DNA from: Cyanophora paradoxa
Taxonomy: Eukaryota; Glaucocystophyceae; Cyanophorales; Cyanophoraceae
Direction of reading: 5' to 3'
DNA: 64,000 nucleotides
NCBI GenBank assembly: GCA_004431415.1
Contig: QPMI01000015.1
Location: 186,001 to 250,000 of the forward strand
Below, piece after piece: positions 11,069-23,210 of the stretch; the stretch's first letter is position 1; each line of letters opens with the position of its first letter. The notes under the pieces are model-generated. The model did not search any database and had not been told where the DNA came from. It saw nothing but the letters and a program-made list of their open reading frames with translations. A program made the translations under genes and the position numbers.

Positions 11069-12429
11069 CTATTCTATCTGCGGCCTACCTGCGTCGCTGG
11101 ACATGCTATCTATTCGGGGGAGGCCTAGGGAGGCGTCTAGCTCGAGCCGCAGGGAGCTGGTGCTCGAGGTGGGGGAGAGGAGGCCGGGGGCGTTCGAAGA
11201 GGACGAGGGGGACTGCGGGGGCGCGAGGAGGAGGACGGAGGAGGGGAAGGCGCCGCGGAAGAGGACGGAGTCTTCCCAGCCGCCCGCGCTCGAGCCCCAG
11301 AAGCCCTCCACTTCCACGTGCCCGAACCAGAAGATGACCATCCCCGGACCAAAGCTGCCGCCGCGGGCTCAGAAAACGCTAAGAAATCGATAGCAGCCCC
11401 TCTCGGCGCACCGGTTCACGTACGCGGCGAGCTGGTCGCGCATGCTGCTCAGCGCGTAATCGTCGCCGAACATAGCCTTGCTGTCGATCCAGTTCACGAC
11501 GTGCCCGTCCACCCCTGCGGCCCCGCCTGAGCGGGAGGGGGAGCGGGCCGGAAAAGATCGCAGGCGGACCAATCGGGACGGTGAGGCGTACGTCTGGCGT
11601 CTTCGGGAAGCCTCGCTGCCTCAGCTCCTCCTCGGTTTCGAATCCGACCCCGATGTTCCGGAGCTGGGACGCAGTCAGGGGCGCGTGGGCGGCGGCGAAA
11701 GCGCCTCGCCGCACTTTCTCCTGCAGAATGTACTCGTACTCCGATCCGTAGATGCTGCGCGGCTGGGGTCGGCGAGGCGGGGCCGGAGCGAGGGAGGGGT
11801 GGGCCGCACTGCCGGATGCGATCCACGGAGGGCGAGTACTGGTCGTCAACCGCGACGCAGTTCTCGATCTCCGCGCGGAGCCGCTCGTCGGGTATCAGCG
11901 CCGGGTCCCGCAGGCACGCGGTGACATCTGCGGCGGGGAGGGTCGGCGGCCGGACGGCCGAGGCTGGCTGCGGCCGCGCTCCGGAGCGCACCGTTCTTGT
12001 TTATGTTCAAGACGCGCTCGAGCACGATCCGCGCAAGCAGGCACGGAGCCAGATTGATGCGCTCAGCGATTGCTACGAGGTCCTCGCCAGACTGGTACCT
12101 GCAGCGGAGCCGATGTCACGTGGAACGCACAGCGACTGGAGATGCATACAACACACGCACCACTTCACGTACTGTGCCGCGCGCTCATCCGAGCGGTGCT
12201 TGTGGGCCGACCTGCGCGTCTGCTGCTGGTACTTCTGCGAGTAGATGCTGAGGAGCGTGTTGTACGTTATACTGCGCGGATTTGCATCCTTAGCGCAGAC
12301 AAAGCGATGCCGTGGGTCCAGGCGGGCGGCAGAACGGGCGCACTCTGGAAAGCGCTCGAGGATAGCTGGCGCGTCCTCCATGCTCCTCAGCTGCGCCTGT
12401 ATCTCGACAAGCTCGCTTGCCCGCAACAT
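11069..12429 (-). CDS. CDIN1: CDIN1 (C15orf41)-type PD-(D/E)XK nuclease
   Basis: Seven exons (12429-12344, 12271-12161, 12098-11992, 11927-11810, 11754-11570, 11514-11412, 11354-11069) sum to 332 codons in frame, giving 331 residues against about 281 in the human protein. Conserved blocks appear in the family order: TLLSIYSQKYQQQTRR near the N-terminus, LAPCLLARIVLERVL, DPALIPDERLRAEIENCV, LRQRGFPKTPDVRLTVPIG, GHVVNWIDSKAMFGD (nuclease core with Asp and Lys), and NRFGPGMVIFWFGHV. In animals CDIN1 binds codanin-1, and mutations cause congenital dyserythropoietic anaemia type I. The nuclease substrate is not settled. The extra length is a low-complexity Ser-rich C-terminal tail of about 60 residues. 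The start codon is 68 bases from the divergent KDO-8-P synthase start. Confidence 0.92.
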
Positions 12430-12497
12430 CGTGCGGGATAGGACCGACGGGTCTCTTCAACCGCGCGCCATCGAATTTGATCTGTCCCCCCCTTGCG
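12430..12497. promoter_or_regulatory. 68-bp spacer between divergent starts (CDIN1 / KDSA)
   Basis: Only 68 bases separate the two inferred start codons, so both transcripts probably start from overlapping promoters or have very short leaders. I see no TATA box. An upstream in-frame ATG for the plus-strand gene at 12417 would make the coding regions overlap, so 12498 is preferred. Confidence 0.5.
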
Positions 12498-13804
<1,307 letters not shown>

Positions 13805-13875
13805 ATTTAGATCCTCTTCTTTGAAAACTAGCAGAAGGCTAAGCGAACCTCTAGCTAAGTGCAGCTCTATTTCAA

Positions 13876-15563
13876 CTAGGAGAACTCGGCGGAGACTGCG
13901 AGCTCTTTGTAGGCGGCGAGGCACGTCGTGAGCGCCGCCTCCGGCGTGGCCGCGCCCGCGATCCGAGCGAAGCCCTGTATGGGCGAGTGAGAAAGACCGA
14001 GTGAGATAGGGAGCGCGCGCTAGCGGGCGGGCGTGCCTTGGCGCCGGCGGCGCGGGCGGCCTGGAAGTCGCCGAAGACGCGGAGGAGGGCGGCGGCCAGG
14101 GAGGGCGCGTCGGTCACGGGCGCCTCGTTCCTCACGAGCGGCGCGCCGGCTAGGGCGGCGAGGGCGCCCGCCGCGTCATCCGAGAGGACGACGGGCTTGG
14201 ACGCCGCCCATGCCTCCCGCACCGCCGCCACCGCCTCCAGCGCCCAGGGGCCCAGCGGGCCTTCCTCCGGCGCCTGCGCCGGCACGCACCGCACGTCGCA
14301 GGCGCGGCAGAGCGCCGCCCGCCGCGCCGCGTCCGCCCCGCTGCGGCCGGGCGGGTCGCGATCGGCGGGGTACGCCTTCTCAGGACGGGCTTGAGCTTAC
14401 GGGAGGAATCGGACGGCATGGGGCATCGCCGCGGCGCGGGCCGCGACCTCGTCCTCCGCGGGGCCCCACCCGACGATCACGAGCCGCGCATCGCCGCGGC
14501 CCTGCAGAGAGAATGAGCCGGGCGGAGAACGAGCCGGGGGTACGCGAACTCGCCTGCAGGACGAGGGGTACGGCGTCGAGGAGGAGCCCGACGCCCGAGG
14601 GGAGGTCCAGTACCCCCCCAAAGAAGATGAGGGGGTCCATGGGGGCGAACCCCAGCTCCCTCTTGAGGGCGCCGGCGTCGAAGGGAAGCGCTGGGGGCGC
14701 TGCCGGCGCGATAAGAGGGGTACAAGTTAAGAGAAGGGGGTACGGGTCCGCGCACCCTGAGGGGACGGCATCGCGGAGAGGCGGGGGGAGGGGGGAGGGG
14801 CCCTGGAGCCCATGACGCGGATGCGGTACGGGGGCGCGCCGGCGGCCTCGGCCTGGGCGGCCAGGAGGGCGGAGGGAAGGACTACCAGGTCGGCCGCCGC
14901 GAGGCCGGCCGCCTCGACCCGCCTGCGCCGGGCGTCGGGCCCCTCCGGCGGTTCTCTGAGGCCCGAATCAGCGACGCCAGCGCGCTGGGCCGCCGGCCGG
15001 GGCCGCACAGGGATGTGAAAGTGAGGACGGTGCGGCGGCCCTGCGCCTGGAGCTGCAGCAGCGCTCCGACGGTCGTCCACTCGAAGGCATGCACGGCATC
15101 GAAGAGGCCGGCGGCTGCTTCGTGCGCAGCGGCGAAGTACGCCAGCGCGTTGCACTGCGGACGCGTACGGCGGGGCGTCGGCCGGTCGCTTAACGTTCCG
15201 AGTGCGGCGCGGAGAGCGGCGGCGCGCACGGCGTTTATGAGCCGCCGAGGCTCCTGCGGCGAGTCCTCGAAGGCGACGGAGTGCACGGTGTACGAGAGGG
15301 CGTCCTCGGGCGGTCCCGCATCGACGCGACGCGATGCGGAGCCCGCGCGGAGGGCAGCCGACGGCGTGAAGACGTGGACTGCGTGCCCCGACGCCGCGAG
15401 GCCCGAAGCGACGTCGGAGACGAGCTGCGTACGCCCTCGGCGGCGCTCCGAGCGGCGGCGGCGCGGCGGCGGCGCGCACCGGCGCGAGGGCGCCCGAGAA
15501 GGCGGTCTCGTCCAGCGCCAGCAGCCCCATGGAGAGCGGTGCCTCTTCCGGCGCCTGCCACAT
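13876..15563 (-). CDS. GT-B fold glycosyltransferase (GT4/GT5-like)
   Basis: Exons in several frames spell a two-Rossmann-domain glycosyltransferase. The N-terminal half has VSDVASGLAASGHAVHVFTP, typical of the donor/acceptor loop of glycogen-synthase-like enzymes, then LFDAVHAFEWTTVGALLQLQ and TVLTFTSLCG. The C-terminal half has DPLIFFGGVLDLPSGVGLLL, DARLVIVGWGPAEDEVAARA and EGPLGPWALEAVAAVREAWA, matching the GT4/GT5 E-x7-E-type nucleotide-sugar site, with SKPVVLSDDAAGALAAL after it. One intron (near 14580-14500, minus strand) appears to start GC, joining PLVLQ to GRGDARL. The stop at 13876-13878 lies 71 bases beyond the KDSA stop, tail to tail. Substrate is unknown. A role in the same wall or scale polysaccharide as KDO is only a guess from position. 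The start may instead be the Met at 15530. Confidence 0.8.
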
Positions 15564-15798
15564 TGCAGCGGCTCCCGCGGGGCGGCTGCTGGGCCGCGGT
15601 CAGCAAAGTCAACTGCACGCGGCGGCGCTTGGAGACGGACCGCTCTGGGCGCACAGTGAAGTCGACCTGGATGTTAACGAGCGCTTTCGGAGCCCGCCGG
15701 ACGATGCTCGATTGACCACGCTCTTATGTGCGGTATCCCCCCTAAGCTAAGAAAGCGAAACAGCAATGCCGGGCCCGGCGGGCCATCCACGGGCCCCC

Positions 15799-16918
15799 AT
15801 GGAGAACACTGGCGGTAGGCCGCGACTGCTCAGGACAACAGCACCAGCGTTGGGCGCATCCCGGTCTGGCGCAGGCCTCCCTCCTGTCATCCAACAGCAG
15901 CTGGCAGGCCCCTCGCTTGGCTCCAGCCTTGCAGCCACCAGGTCTATGCCAAACTTGAACAGGACGTCGCCAGTAGGGCGCACGTCGCAGCTGGGGCGAA
16001 CGTCGCCGCCTCCGGAAACTCAGCCCACACGACCGTGCGTAGTTGGGGGGACCGGCAGCTCTGAGAGACTCTTCATAAGTGCCAGTTTCAAGCCACGATC
16101 TCGGTCCTCGGGGCCGCTCCGTGCGGTCATAACCAGGCCGTGCTTCCTCGCCACCTCGCACACTTTCGTCAGCTTGGCCGCGGGCATAGCTGCCTACATC
16201 TTTCAGCTGCCTACCGCTTCTAGAATTCTCGGAGCTCTGCCAGCATGCGCTAGCGCACCATAGCAGCCGATTTCGCCTCCCCTTCAGCGCTTCTGACGCG
16301 CCTGCTGCGCAGGGCGGTCAATCCTGACCTCCTAAAGCACGCGCACCAGTACACGGACATCACGGAGCACCTCATGGCACAGTCGATGCACAAGTCCAGC
16401 CCGCTCCACAAGGTCAACGACGAGAACCCGGACGCGCGGCCATACTTCCCCATCAAGCGCGGCGATCTCACCCGCGTGCGCGCGCCTCGTCTAGATTGCG
16501 CTCGAACGATCTCTGATTGAACCTTCCCTGCAGTTCTACGAGGACGTCGTCCTGCAGGCGCCCTCGATCCAGAAGCGCGCGGACGGGAACCCCTTCCCCC
16601 GCGGCGAGAACTTCCACCGCAGGATGGACACCCTGACCAAGGCTCGCTAGCTCGCGCATTCCCTTCCACAAACCTCGCGCTCTCTCGCGTACCGACGAGC
16701 TGAGGCCCGCCGCGCCGCAGTTTGACGAGCAGATCGTCAAGCAGGGGGCGCCCATTTACGACCTCCCCGGTGCGCGGGGCCGTGTCCCGAGCCTTTCGAG
16801 GCTTATACCCCACGCGGCTGATCTCTTTCGCGCAGACATGCTCAAGCCGGACTACAGGAGAAAGCGCTCGGATTTGGGGAAGCTGGTCTATTACCCCCAC
16901 TTCCTCCGGCCCATGTGA
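15799..16918 (+). CDS. Unrecognised multi-exon gene
   Basis: The first exon from 15799 (MENTGGRPRLLRTTAPALG) is Ser/Pro/Arg-rich and low in complexity, and contains RTSPVGRTSQLGRTSPPP, a possible phosphorylation-rich tail. Later exons are more conserved-looking: NPDLLKHAHQYTDITEHLM (about 16320-16480), FYEDVVLQAPSIQKRADGNP (16530-16640), FDEQIVKQGAPIYDLP (16722-16768) and DMLKPDYRRKRSDLGKLVYY (about 16839-16915), ending at TGA 16916-16918. Introns are short and GT-AG. I do not recognise the family. The alternative is two neighbouring genes split near 16260. Exon joins before 16320 are uncertain. Confidence 0.5.
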
Positions 16919-17180
16919 ATGCGCCCCCCCCCCGTCCGCGCTCAGCTCCGGCCGGCCCGCATCTGACGCTCCCCTCCTCCGCAGATATTAAACTGCGTAC
17001 TTGTATTCGAGAGGCCTTTTTCGCTCTAGAACCCGGTGCTCGAGCACCGTAGCCAGCTGCAGTCAGCCGAAGGCCGCGCCTCATCGCCGTGGGGCGTGGG
17101 CTGGCCCTGTGAACTTTGCTTCCTCTAGTGTAGATAATTGAATAGGAGTTTCTGATCACTCTCCCGGCGCGGCCGATACC

Positions 17181-19177
17181 GATGGGCGCGTGCTGCGAGG
17201 GAAAGGATCCGTCGCGCCGGCGCCGCGCGCGCTCGACGCGCATTGCGATCCGACCTCGGGCGCTATCCGATGATCAGTGCTGAGTGGTTAGCATGCAAGA
17301 TGTTTTCTCATGATCATCTTGTGAGCTTGAGCGGCGGCGCCGGCCGAAACCGCGGCCGCCCGCCGGCCGGCGCCCAGCTAGCGCTGCAGCTGCCGCAGTG
17401 TAAGGCTGAGGCGCAGCTGGTTGCGCATGCGTGACGACTTTATCACGTCTAGATGCCTTAGCTGTAGCGATGGCGTGCTTCCTCCATGCCTCAGCCAGTG
17501 CCAGCTGCCACGCCGGGGTACGCGCGGCGGGGGTGCGCGGGCTTGGAGTTTTGGAATCCGCACCGGCGGTTACAACAACTGGCAGCACAGGCGGTGTCAA
17601 ACACCACTGACGTTGTCGCCGTGCGCGTCTGGGGCCTCGCCGCGACTCCGATAGCGAGTGGCGGACCTGTCAGATAGAAAGCGCAGCCCGGCCGGCGGCC
17701 CGGACACCCTCAGCGCGAAGCCATTCGATATGCCGTGGGCCGAGATCTTTGAGATGAGCTGCAGGCTGCTGGACAAGGAGGAGGGCAGAATGTGAGCGCC
17801 ACGCGGACGACTTTTCAGCGCCCCGCCCGCGCCATTCCCTCGGCCCCCGCCTGATCGACGTGTTCCGCACAGGTCTAAGGATACTTTCCTTCTCTTCTGT
17901 GAGGTGCCCGGCGCCCGCCGACGAGCCCGGGCGCGCCGTGTACGCCGGCGCTGAGGGGTCGCCGCCCGCCCGCGCCACAGGAGTTTGCGGGCGACGAGTG
18001 GCACGAGCTGGGAAGCCGCGCGTACGAGTTTGCGCTCGAGACGGATATGGAGGCGCTGGACGAGGGGCGGGATCCCGTGTTCGACCTCGAGGCGTTCGTC
18101 CGGGCCCTCGAGTACATCGCGCGGTGCGGGCGCATCCGATCCGCCTACGAGCCGCCCGACGCTTAGATCCGCGCAGGGAGATGTACGAGCGCGTGGTGGC
18201 GGACGCGTTCGACCAGCGCGCCAAGCTCGAGGAGGCGATGCTTCACGTGCTCAACCTGCACCTCCCCGGCGGCGGCGTCGTGCAGCTCGGGCGGCCCTCT
18301 TGCGCCAAGCTCCAGAACAGTACGTCCCTTTCCTTCTGATCGCTCGGGCTCGCCCCGCCGCTCTCCCTGACGCGACGTCGACCCCAGCCTGGCTGCAGCG
18401 AGTCTGGGTGAGGGCGGCGTACCCCCATCCCCCAGCCCGCGCTTTTATCTGACCTCCGTCCCTCCCCGTGCGCAGCTTCTCGTCATGGCGGGTGCGTCGC
18501 CCGCTCGCATCTACCGCCCCGCCCCCTGCCCCCCCTCTCGCCTTGCCCGTGCCGACCGGGCCGTGCACGTGCGGCAGGGATCACGAAGCAGCATCTGACG
18601 CAGGCCCGGGTACACCTCGACGGCGTCTCCGAGGAGGTGCGCCCGTACCCTCGCACGGCCGCCCGAGCCGCCTCGAGCGCCCCCTTTCGCCCCGCAGGTG
18701 TTCGTGGGGCTCGCGAACCTAGACGCCAACCGGCTACGCCGCGCCACCCTGACCAAGGCACGGCGCCCCACTCCGCGTTCCGGGATTCAGATACCTTCTA
18801 TCTATAGCTAACGCCTTCGCAGATCTTCCACAAGCTGCAGCCGGCGCCGGCCTCGGGCTGCATCACGTTCGACGCCCTCCTCCGGGGCATCCGCAACGTG
18901 GCGGCCCTCCTCTTCCCCCACCTCCCCGACATCGGTCCGCCTTCAAATTCAGTTCACAGAGTTACTGAACTCGCCGCCTGACGCGGGCGCGCGCCTCCGC
19001 GGGGTCGGATCGGAACCAGAGGGGTACATCGTCGTGCTGCAGTGGATCTGCGTGCGGGGCCCTGCCTCGCTCGGCATCGGGAGCGAGGACGCCGGCGAGG
19101 GCGGCTCCATGGCCTCCTTCAACGGGGTGGAGTACGACCCCAGCGAGATCCAAGTCTACACGGGGCTCCAGATTTGA
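17181..19177 (+). CDS. Unrecognised gene with N-terminal MGACC acylation-type motif
   Basis: MGACCEGKDPSRRRRARS at 17181 has Gly2 followed by Cys residues and a basic stretch, the usual context for N-myristoylation plus palmitoylation. After a long first intron, exons read PFDMPWAEIFEMSCRLLDKE, SKDTFLLFCE, EFAGDEWHELGSRAYEFALE, FDLEAFVRALEYIA, YERVVADAFDQRAKLEEAML, ITKQHLTQARVHLDGVSEEV, VGLANLDANRLRRATLTKIF, CITFDALLRGIRN, and a last exon with IVVLQWICVRGPASLGIGSE ending at TGA 19175-19177. The helical, acidic blocks are vaguely like EF-hand or regulatory-subunit helices, but I cannot assign a family. Joining of the first exon is inferred. The last join would need a 25-nt intron (see findings); without it the protein ends earlier, at 18981. 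Confidence 0.5.
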
Positions 19178-19767
19178 TCCGAGTGGGGCGGGGGCGATTG
19201 GGAGGGTTGGCGGGTGTAAGAAAGAGGGGCCGGATTGTGAGCCTCCGGGAGGGGCTATGCATTAGCTAGGCTTTTAGACAGCTCGGAACGTTTAACGGAT
19301 AGGTTAGTTGTTTTCGATGATACGCTGTTTTGACCTTGCGCATGCTGATTTGTGCCGCAAGGCCTGCAGTACTAGTCTTGATGTACTTGTACATTTCCTT
19401 TAAAGGAGGCCGTTGTCTTGTCAGCGCTCTGCGATGCTCGTTGTATTTGTAAATGCATATGAGAGATTAGTAAAACACATATATAGGTACACTTCCGAAA
19501 ACGTCAGCGAATTCGAACGCGCGCGTGAGAGGGCCAATGGCGCGGCGCCTTGCGCTTCAGGCGGACGCGCGCGGGCCTCCAGCCGCGCGCGCCCGACCCG
19601 CGATTGGAGGACGAGCCCTGCGGGCTCTTCCCAGCTGCCGCACGCGTGTGCGCGTATACGTGCGCCGCCGCCACCCCTAAGAAGACACCAGTGAGGGCTG
19701 CGCCGTACGTCCGGATGTTCCTGCATTTCGAAAGACTTCTAAGCTACCTACCACTATCTTTGCGCGC

Positions 19768-20169
19768 TTGTCATCCGAAGACGAGCTTCCAGAATATAAG
19801 GATAATGTTCAATGGGACGAGCGGCACTGCGGCGCGGCGTCAGGCTCCGGCCAAGCGCGGGCGTGGGCAGCGGCAGAGTGCGGGCGCTGCGGCACCTCGC
19901 AGAAGCATGCGGACTGCGGTGAGGAGGCCAACCACGCGGGCCTTGACCGTGTTGCGATCAAAGCCGACTGCTTCCTGTGTCCACCCAACTGCACGGCGTT
20001 CCGGGTCAGCGGCGGGGCATTCGAGACCTCAGCGCAGCGGGCCGATGCCGACGAGCAACGCACTCTTCCTCAAGAAGCGCTCCTCGTTGAGGACAGCGAG
20101 CGCATTTACAAAGAGCACCGTCGCCTGCAGCAGACTGCCCAGGCCGAGCATACCGAGCATCGGGACTAG
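19768..20169 (+). CDS. Possible small acidic Cys-containing protein, low confidence
   Basis: A 133-codon intronless frame starts MSSEDELPEYKDNVQWDER and includes several Cys residues (ECGRCG, DCFLCPPNC) and a charged C-terminus. The other plus-strand frame over the same bases is also open but looks like an arginine-rich shadow. I recognise no family. It sits in the otherwise gene-free stretch 19178-20439, where I can support nothing else. Confidence 0.3.
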   Translation: MSSEDELPEYKDNVQWDERHCGAASGSGQARAWAAAECGRCGTSQKHADCGEEANHAGLDRVAIKADCFLCPPNCTAFRVSGGAFETSAQRADADEQRTLPQEALLVEDSERIYKEHRRLQQTAQAEHTEHRD

Positions 20170-20439
20170 CTAAGAAAGCCGCCGAGGCGGCGCGGCAGTG
20201 TCGGGTTCGAGGATTCGTGCTATACCCGTCCAGCTTGACTTCGGACTTCCTTGCCAGCGACTTCCTAGCGTCCGCTCGCGCATAAAGATCTAGCGCAGCT
20301 CTCATCTTGGTACCGACGTCGCGAGCCTGCCCCGCGGTTCACCCGGTCGACTTGAGCGCCATCTGCCGCTTGGAGCGCTCCCCGCAGCAGCTAGCGCCTG
20401 CATTCAGCCCCGGAAGCGCTTCTGAAGCGCTTTGGGCGC

Positions 20440-21388
20440 ATGGTTGTTTGCGTGGAGTGCGGGGCAGAGGTGGCCGACCTGTGGAGCTGGAAGTTCGGCG
20501 CCCTCGTCCTCACACGCTGTGTACGCTGCGTCACACGTGCACGCGCGTGGAAATTATTGCGTACGCTGAGTGCCGAGCCTTCGCGCCGCAGAAGGCTTGC
20601 GGGGAGGTACGAGCCTCGGCGGCGTGGAGGCTCGATACGAGCCTGACCGTCGGCCGCAGGTAGCCGACAAATACCTCGAGTTTGAGACAGTTTTGAAGGC
20701 GTTCGACCTGATCCTGCACAAGGTTCATTCATATGTCTACGCCAACGTCCGCAATGCATCACGTTTATTCAGATTCAAATCTACCGACACCTCTTGTTCA
20801 ATGTGGACGCGGGCTCGCAACAGAAGCCCACAAGATTGCAGTCGCACATCCTGAGGCTCGGGTTCATCTGCTGTCTCCTCGATGCATGTGCGCCTCTTAA
20901 CACTAATTTGAAAGCTTCTCTCCTCCCATATTCAATGCGCGCAGATTCTGTGTGGTTAAGAGGGGAGCACGCCGACTCCGACTTGGCAAGCGTTGCCACT
21001 GAGTATCTGGGCGTCGTATGCTCACATGGGCTTGGCTTGCTCGTCGCTCTTGGAACGACAGCTGCGCTCGTCCAAGCTTTGTATGGTGCAAGGTTAGCTC
21101 CTTGGTCTTGTTCATTTGCATCACCCGCTAACTATTGCATGTTCCAGCACTATGGCAGTTGTCAATGCATTGATTCTGTCCTCCTTCTGCAAGCTGTTTC
21201 ATATTGGTGGGATGATCTGGGAGTACAGGAGGAACTTCTCGGAAGTCGTGGACGTCTTCACCTTCTCCTCAAATGTGGTGGCACTGCGAGCTTTGCTTCA
21301 CACTGGCCCTGTTCAAGCAAGCCTGCTGGTCGCAGGAGGACAGCTTTGCAGAATGGCTACAGGGACAATAATAGGATGGCTCACGTAG
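20440..21388 (+). CDS. ARV1: ARV1 lipid-homeostasis protein
   Basis: Five exons (20440-20529, 20660-20722, 20773-20887, 20945-21092, 21148-21388) join in frame to 218 residues. The N-terminal ARV1 homology domain is clear: CVECGAEVADLW and LTRCVRC supply the two zinc-binding Cys pairs, followed by VADKYLEFETVLKAFDLILH, IYRHLLFN and HILRLGFICCLLDAY. Membrane segments follow (YLGVVCSHGLGLLVALGTTA; NALILSSFCKLFHIGGMIWE), then SSNVVALRALL. ARV1 is an ER membrane protein needed for sterol distribution and GPI-anchor synthesis in yeast and animals. Length is close to the family norm. The stop is 44 bases from the convergent exonuclease stop, so the 3' UTRs must overlap. Confidence 0.93.
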
Positions 21389-21432
21389 CAGCACTTCTTT
21401 TCAAAACACGTATGCATACCGATTCATGCTTG

Positions 21433-22886
21433 CTAATACATCTGTGGCAACACTACAACACTGAAAGAACCGAAGTGGCCTGCTGCTGCTAGTCGCCTAA
21501 AAAGTGGGGTCACAATCAGAGACGCCCAAGTGGTCTTTCGTGGCTGCCTAGGCCTCAGGGCTTGAGGCTTCTTCTTAATGCTTGCAATTGTACTGCTCGT
21601 CCTTGTGCTCACAATCGGCAACTCTGCAGCTGGACGCTTCACAGCCTGAGCAGATGGATGCTTCACAGCGATCGGCGTCTCTGCAGCTGAAGGCTTCAAA
21701 GCTGTTGGCTTCACGGCCGGAGGCTTTAGCACAGGCACTCCCATAGCCATAGTCAGGAAGCTTGGAGGAGGAGATTCGCTGGATTGTCGGGATTCAGCTG
21801 GTAGAACTTCCCGGGTTGTTTCTGTGACGGATGCAGGGGGCCTGCGATCTCCATGACTCTCGATCTCTGGGTGGGCACCACGTATCGCCTTGTAGATCTG
21901 TGGAACAGAGAAGAGAATGAGAGGAAAGCTTGATAGGCGCTGGAGGGATGGCGAGCGCAGGGCACCTCAAGGCCGACCCATGCATCTGTCGCAGCGTAAA
22001 GAATCTCGTCCTCGTTCAGGTTGGGCCGTTCCCAGTCTGTGAGCGTCTGGTCCTTGTTGATAGAGAAGCCCAAGAACTTCTCAGCCATCGATCGCAAGCC
22101 CATCTGCAAAAACATCAGTACAATCAGGACAAATGCAGTGCTTTTGCAAACCTGTGTGCCATACTCGTATGCATCAGCCAGACGCTGCAGATCGACAGCT
22201 CCTACATCGAAATTGAATTCAATGCCGAAGTCACGCTGAAGTTTATCCTGAAGCAGCCGTTAGAAAAAGAAACAGGAGGAAGCAAGAGAACTGAAAACCT
22301 TGTCTCGGTAGCTTATAACGCCCACTTTCTTGATCTTCGGATCCAGAAGAAGTTTTCGCAGGCTGGGCACCATTGAGGAAGCGACATCTTTTACATTCCT
22401 CCGCATTCGATGCAGATGAAAGCAAACACAGAGATTTGACGTGGAGAGTTGCATCATGCTCATATGGTGATACGCACCCGGCCAGCGCTCGGGTCTCCTA
22501 TGTGTGCGTCAGCTTTAAAGCTAGATGAAGGGTGCTCAGTTAGATCTGTAGCTATAGTTCGCATCGCCGAGAGTCGCGCGCCCTCATTGAGCCCCTAGAG
22601 GCATTAGCCTTAACGGCGATAGTTCACGCCCCTGTTGTAGATCGCACCATTCTGCGTCCCAGCCGAACGCGATCTCTTCGTGCTCTCCAAGCCGGCGCTC
22701 CTCCTCCGCACTCTCGCGCAGCCTTCGGACCGCAGCTTCGGCAGCCTTTTGATCTGTGACGACGACGATCTCCCCTTTGAAAGCCGCAGCCGGGAGGGCT
22801 GACTGAACGCCGCCGCGGCCGCGGGGGCTGCCGCCGCGTCCCCGCCCGCCTCTTGTGCCGCCAGGGCCGCGCGGGGCCCGCATCGC
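21433..22886 (-). CDS. WRN-type DEDDy 3'-5' exonuclease domain protein
   Basis: Five exons (22886-22648, 22497-22320, 22247-22152, 22103-21966, 21897-21433) sum to 372 codons in frame. The N-terminus is Arg/Gly-rich (RGG-like). The exonuclease domain follows: IAFGWDAEWRPERWPG (DxE of ExoI), MMQLSTSNLCVCF, KKVGDKLQRDFG and VDLQRLADAYEYGTQ (ExoII Asp), GLRSMAEKFLGF, and DEILYAATDAWVGLEIYKAI (ExoIII YxxxD). This is the arrangement of WRN/Egl/RRP6-class plant and algal small exonucleases acting on DNA or RNA 3' ends. No helicase or HRDC domain is present. The C-terminal 120 residues are Pro/Lys/Ala-rich and disordered. The start was chosen as the Met before the RGG stretch; an upstream Met in frame at 22958 is possible. 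Confidence 0.9.
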
Positions 22887-23210
22887 TCGCGAACACACGT
22901 AGCTAAGATCTCGAACTCGCGCACGTAATCTCGAGCCCGGCCGCAGCTGCCTGACCAATCGCCAAACGCGCGCACGGAGCGTACGGGCTGGGACGCGCTT
23001 TCTAGGCTCAAGTTGTCACCCAGACCTCTACGCTGCGCACTGCAGGCGCCGATCGCGCGCGGGAGTCGCTCTGAGTTGGAGGAAGGGTCGGCGGTTTTGA
23101 GGCGAACGAAGGAAGCTCTACCCGAGGGCAGGCAGGCTCACACACGAGACACGCTGGCGCGACGGCGCCCAAAGAAGATTAGTGCCGCATTTCCAAGCGC
23201 GGCCCGCATC
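22887..23210. other. Spacer between divergent exonuclease and acid phosphatase genes
   Basis: This spacer of about 320 GC-rich bases lies between two divergent starts. It should hold both promoters and 5' leaders. I see no recognisable element. Confidence 0.45.
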
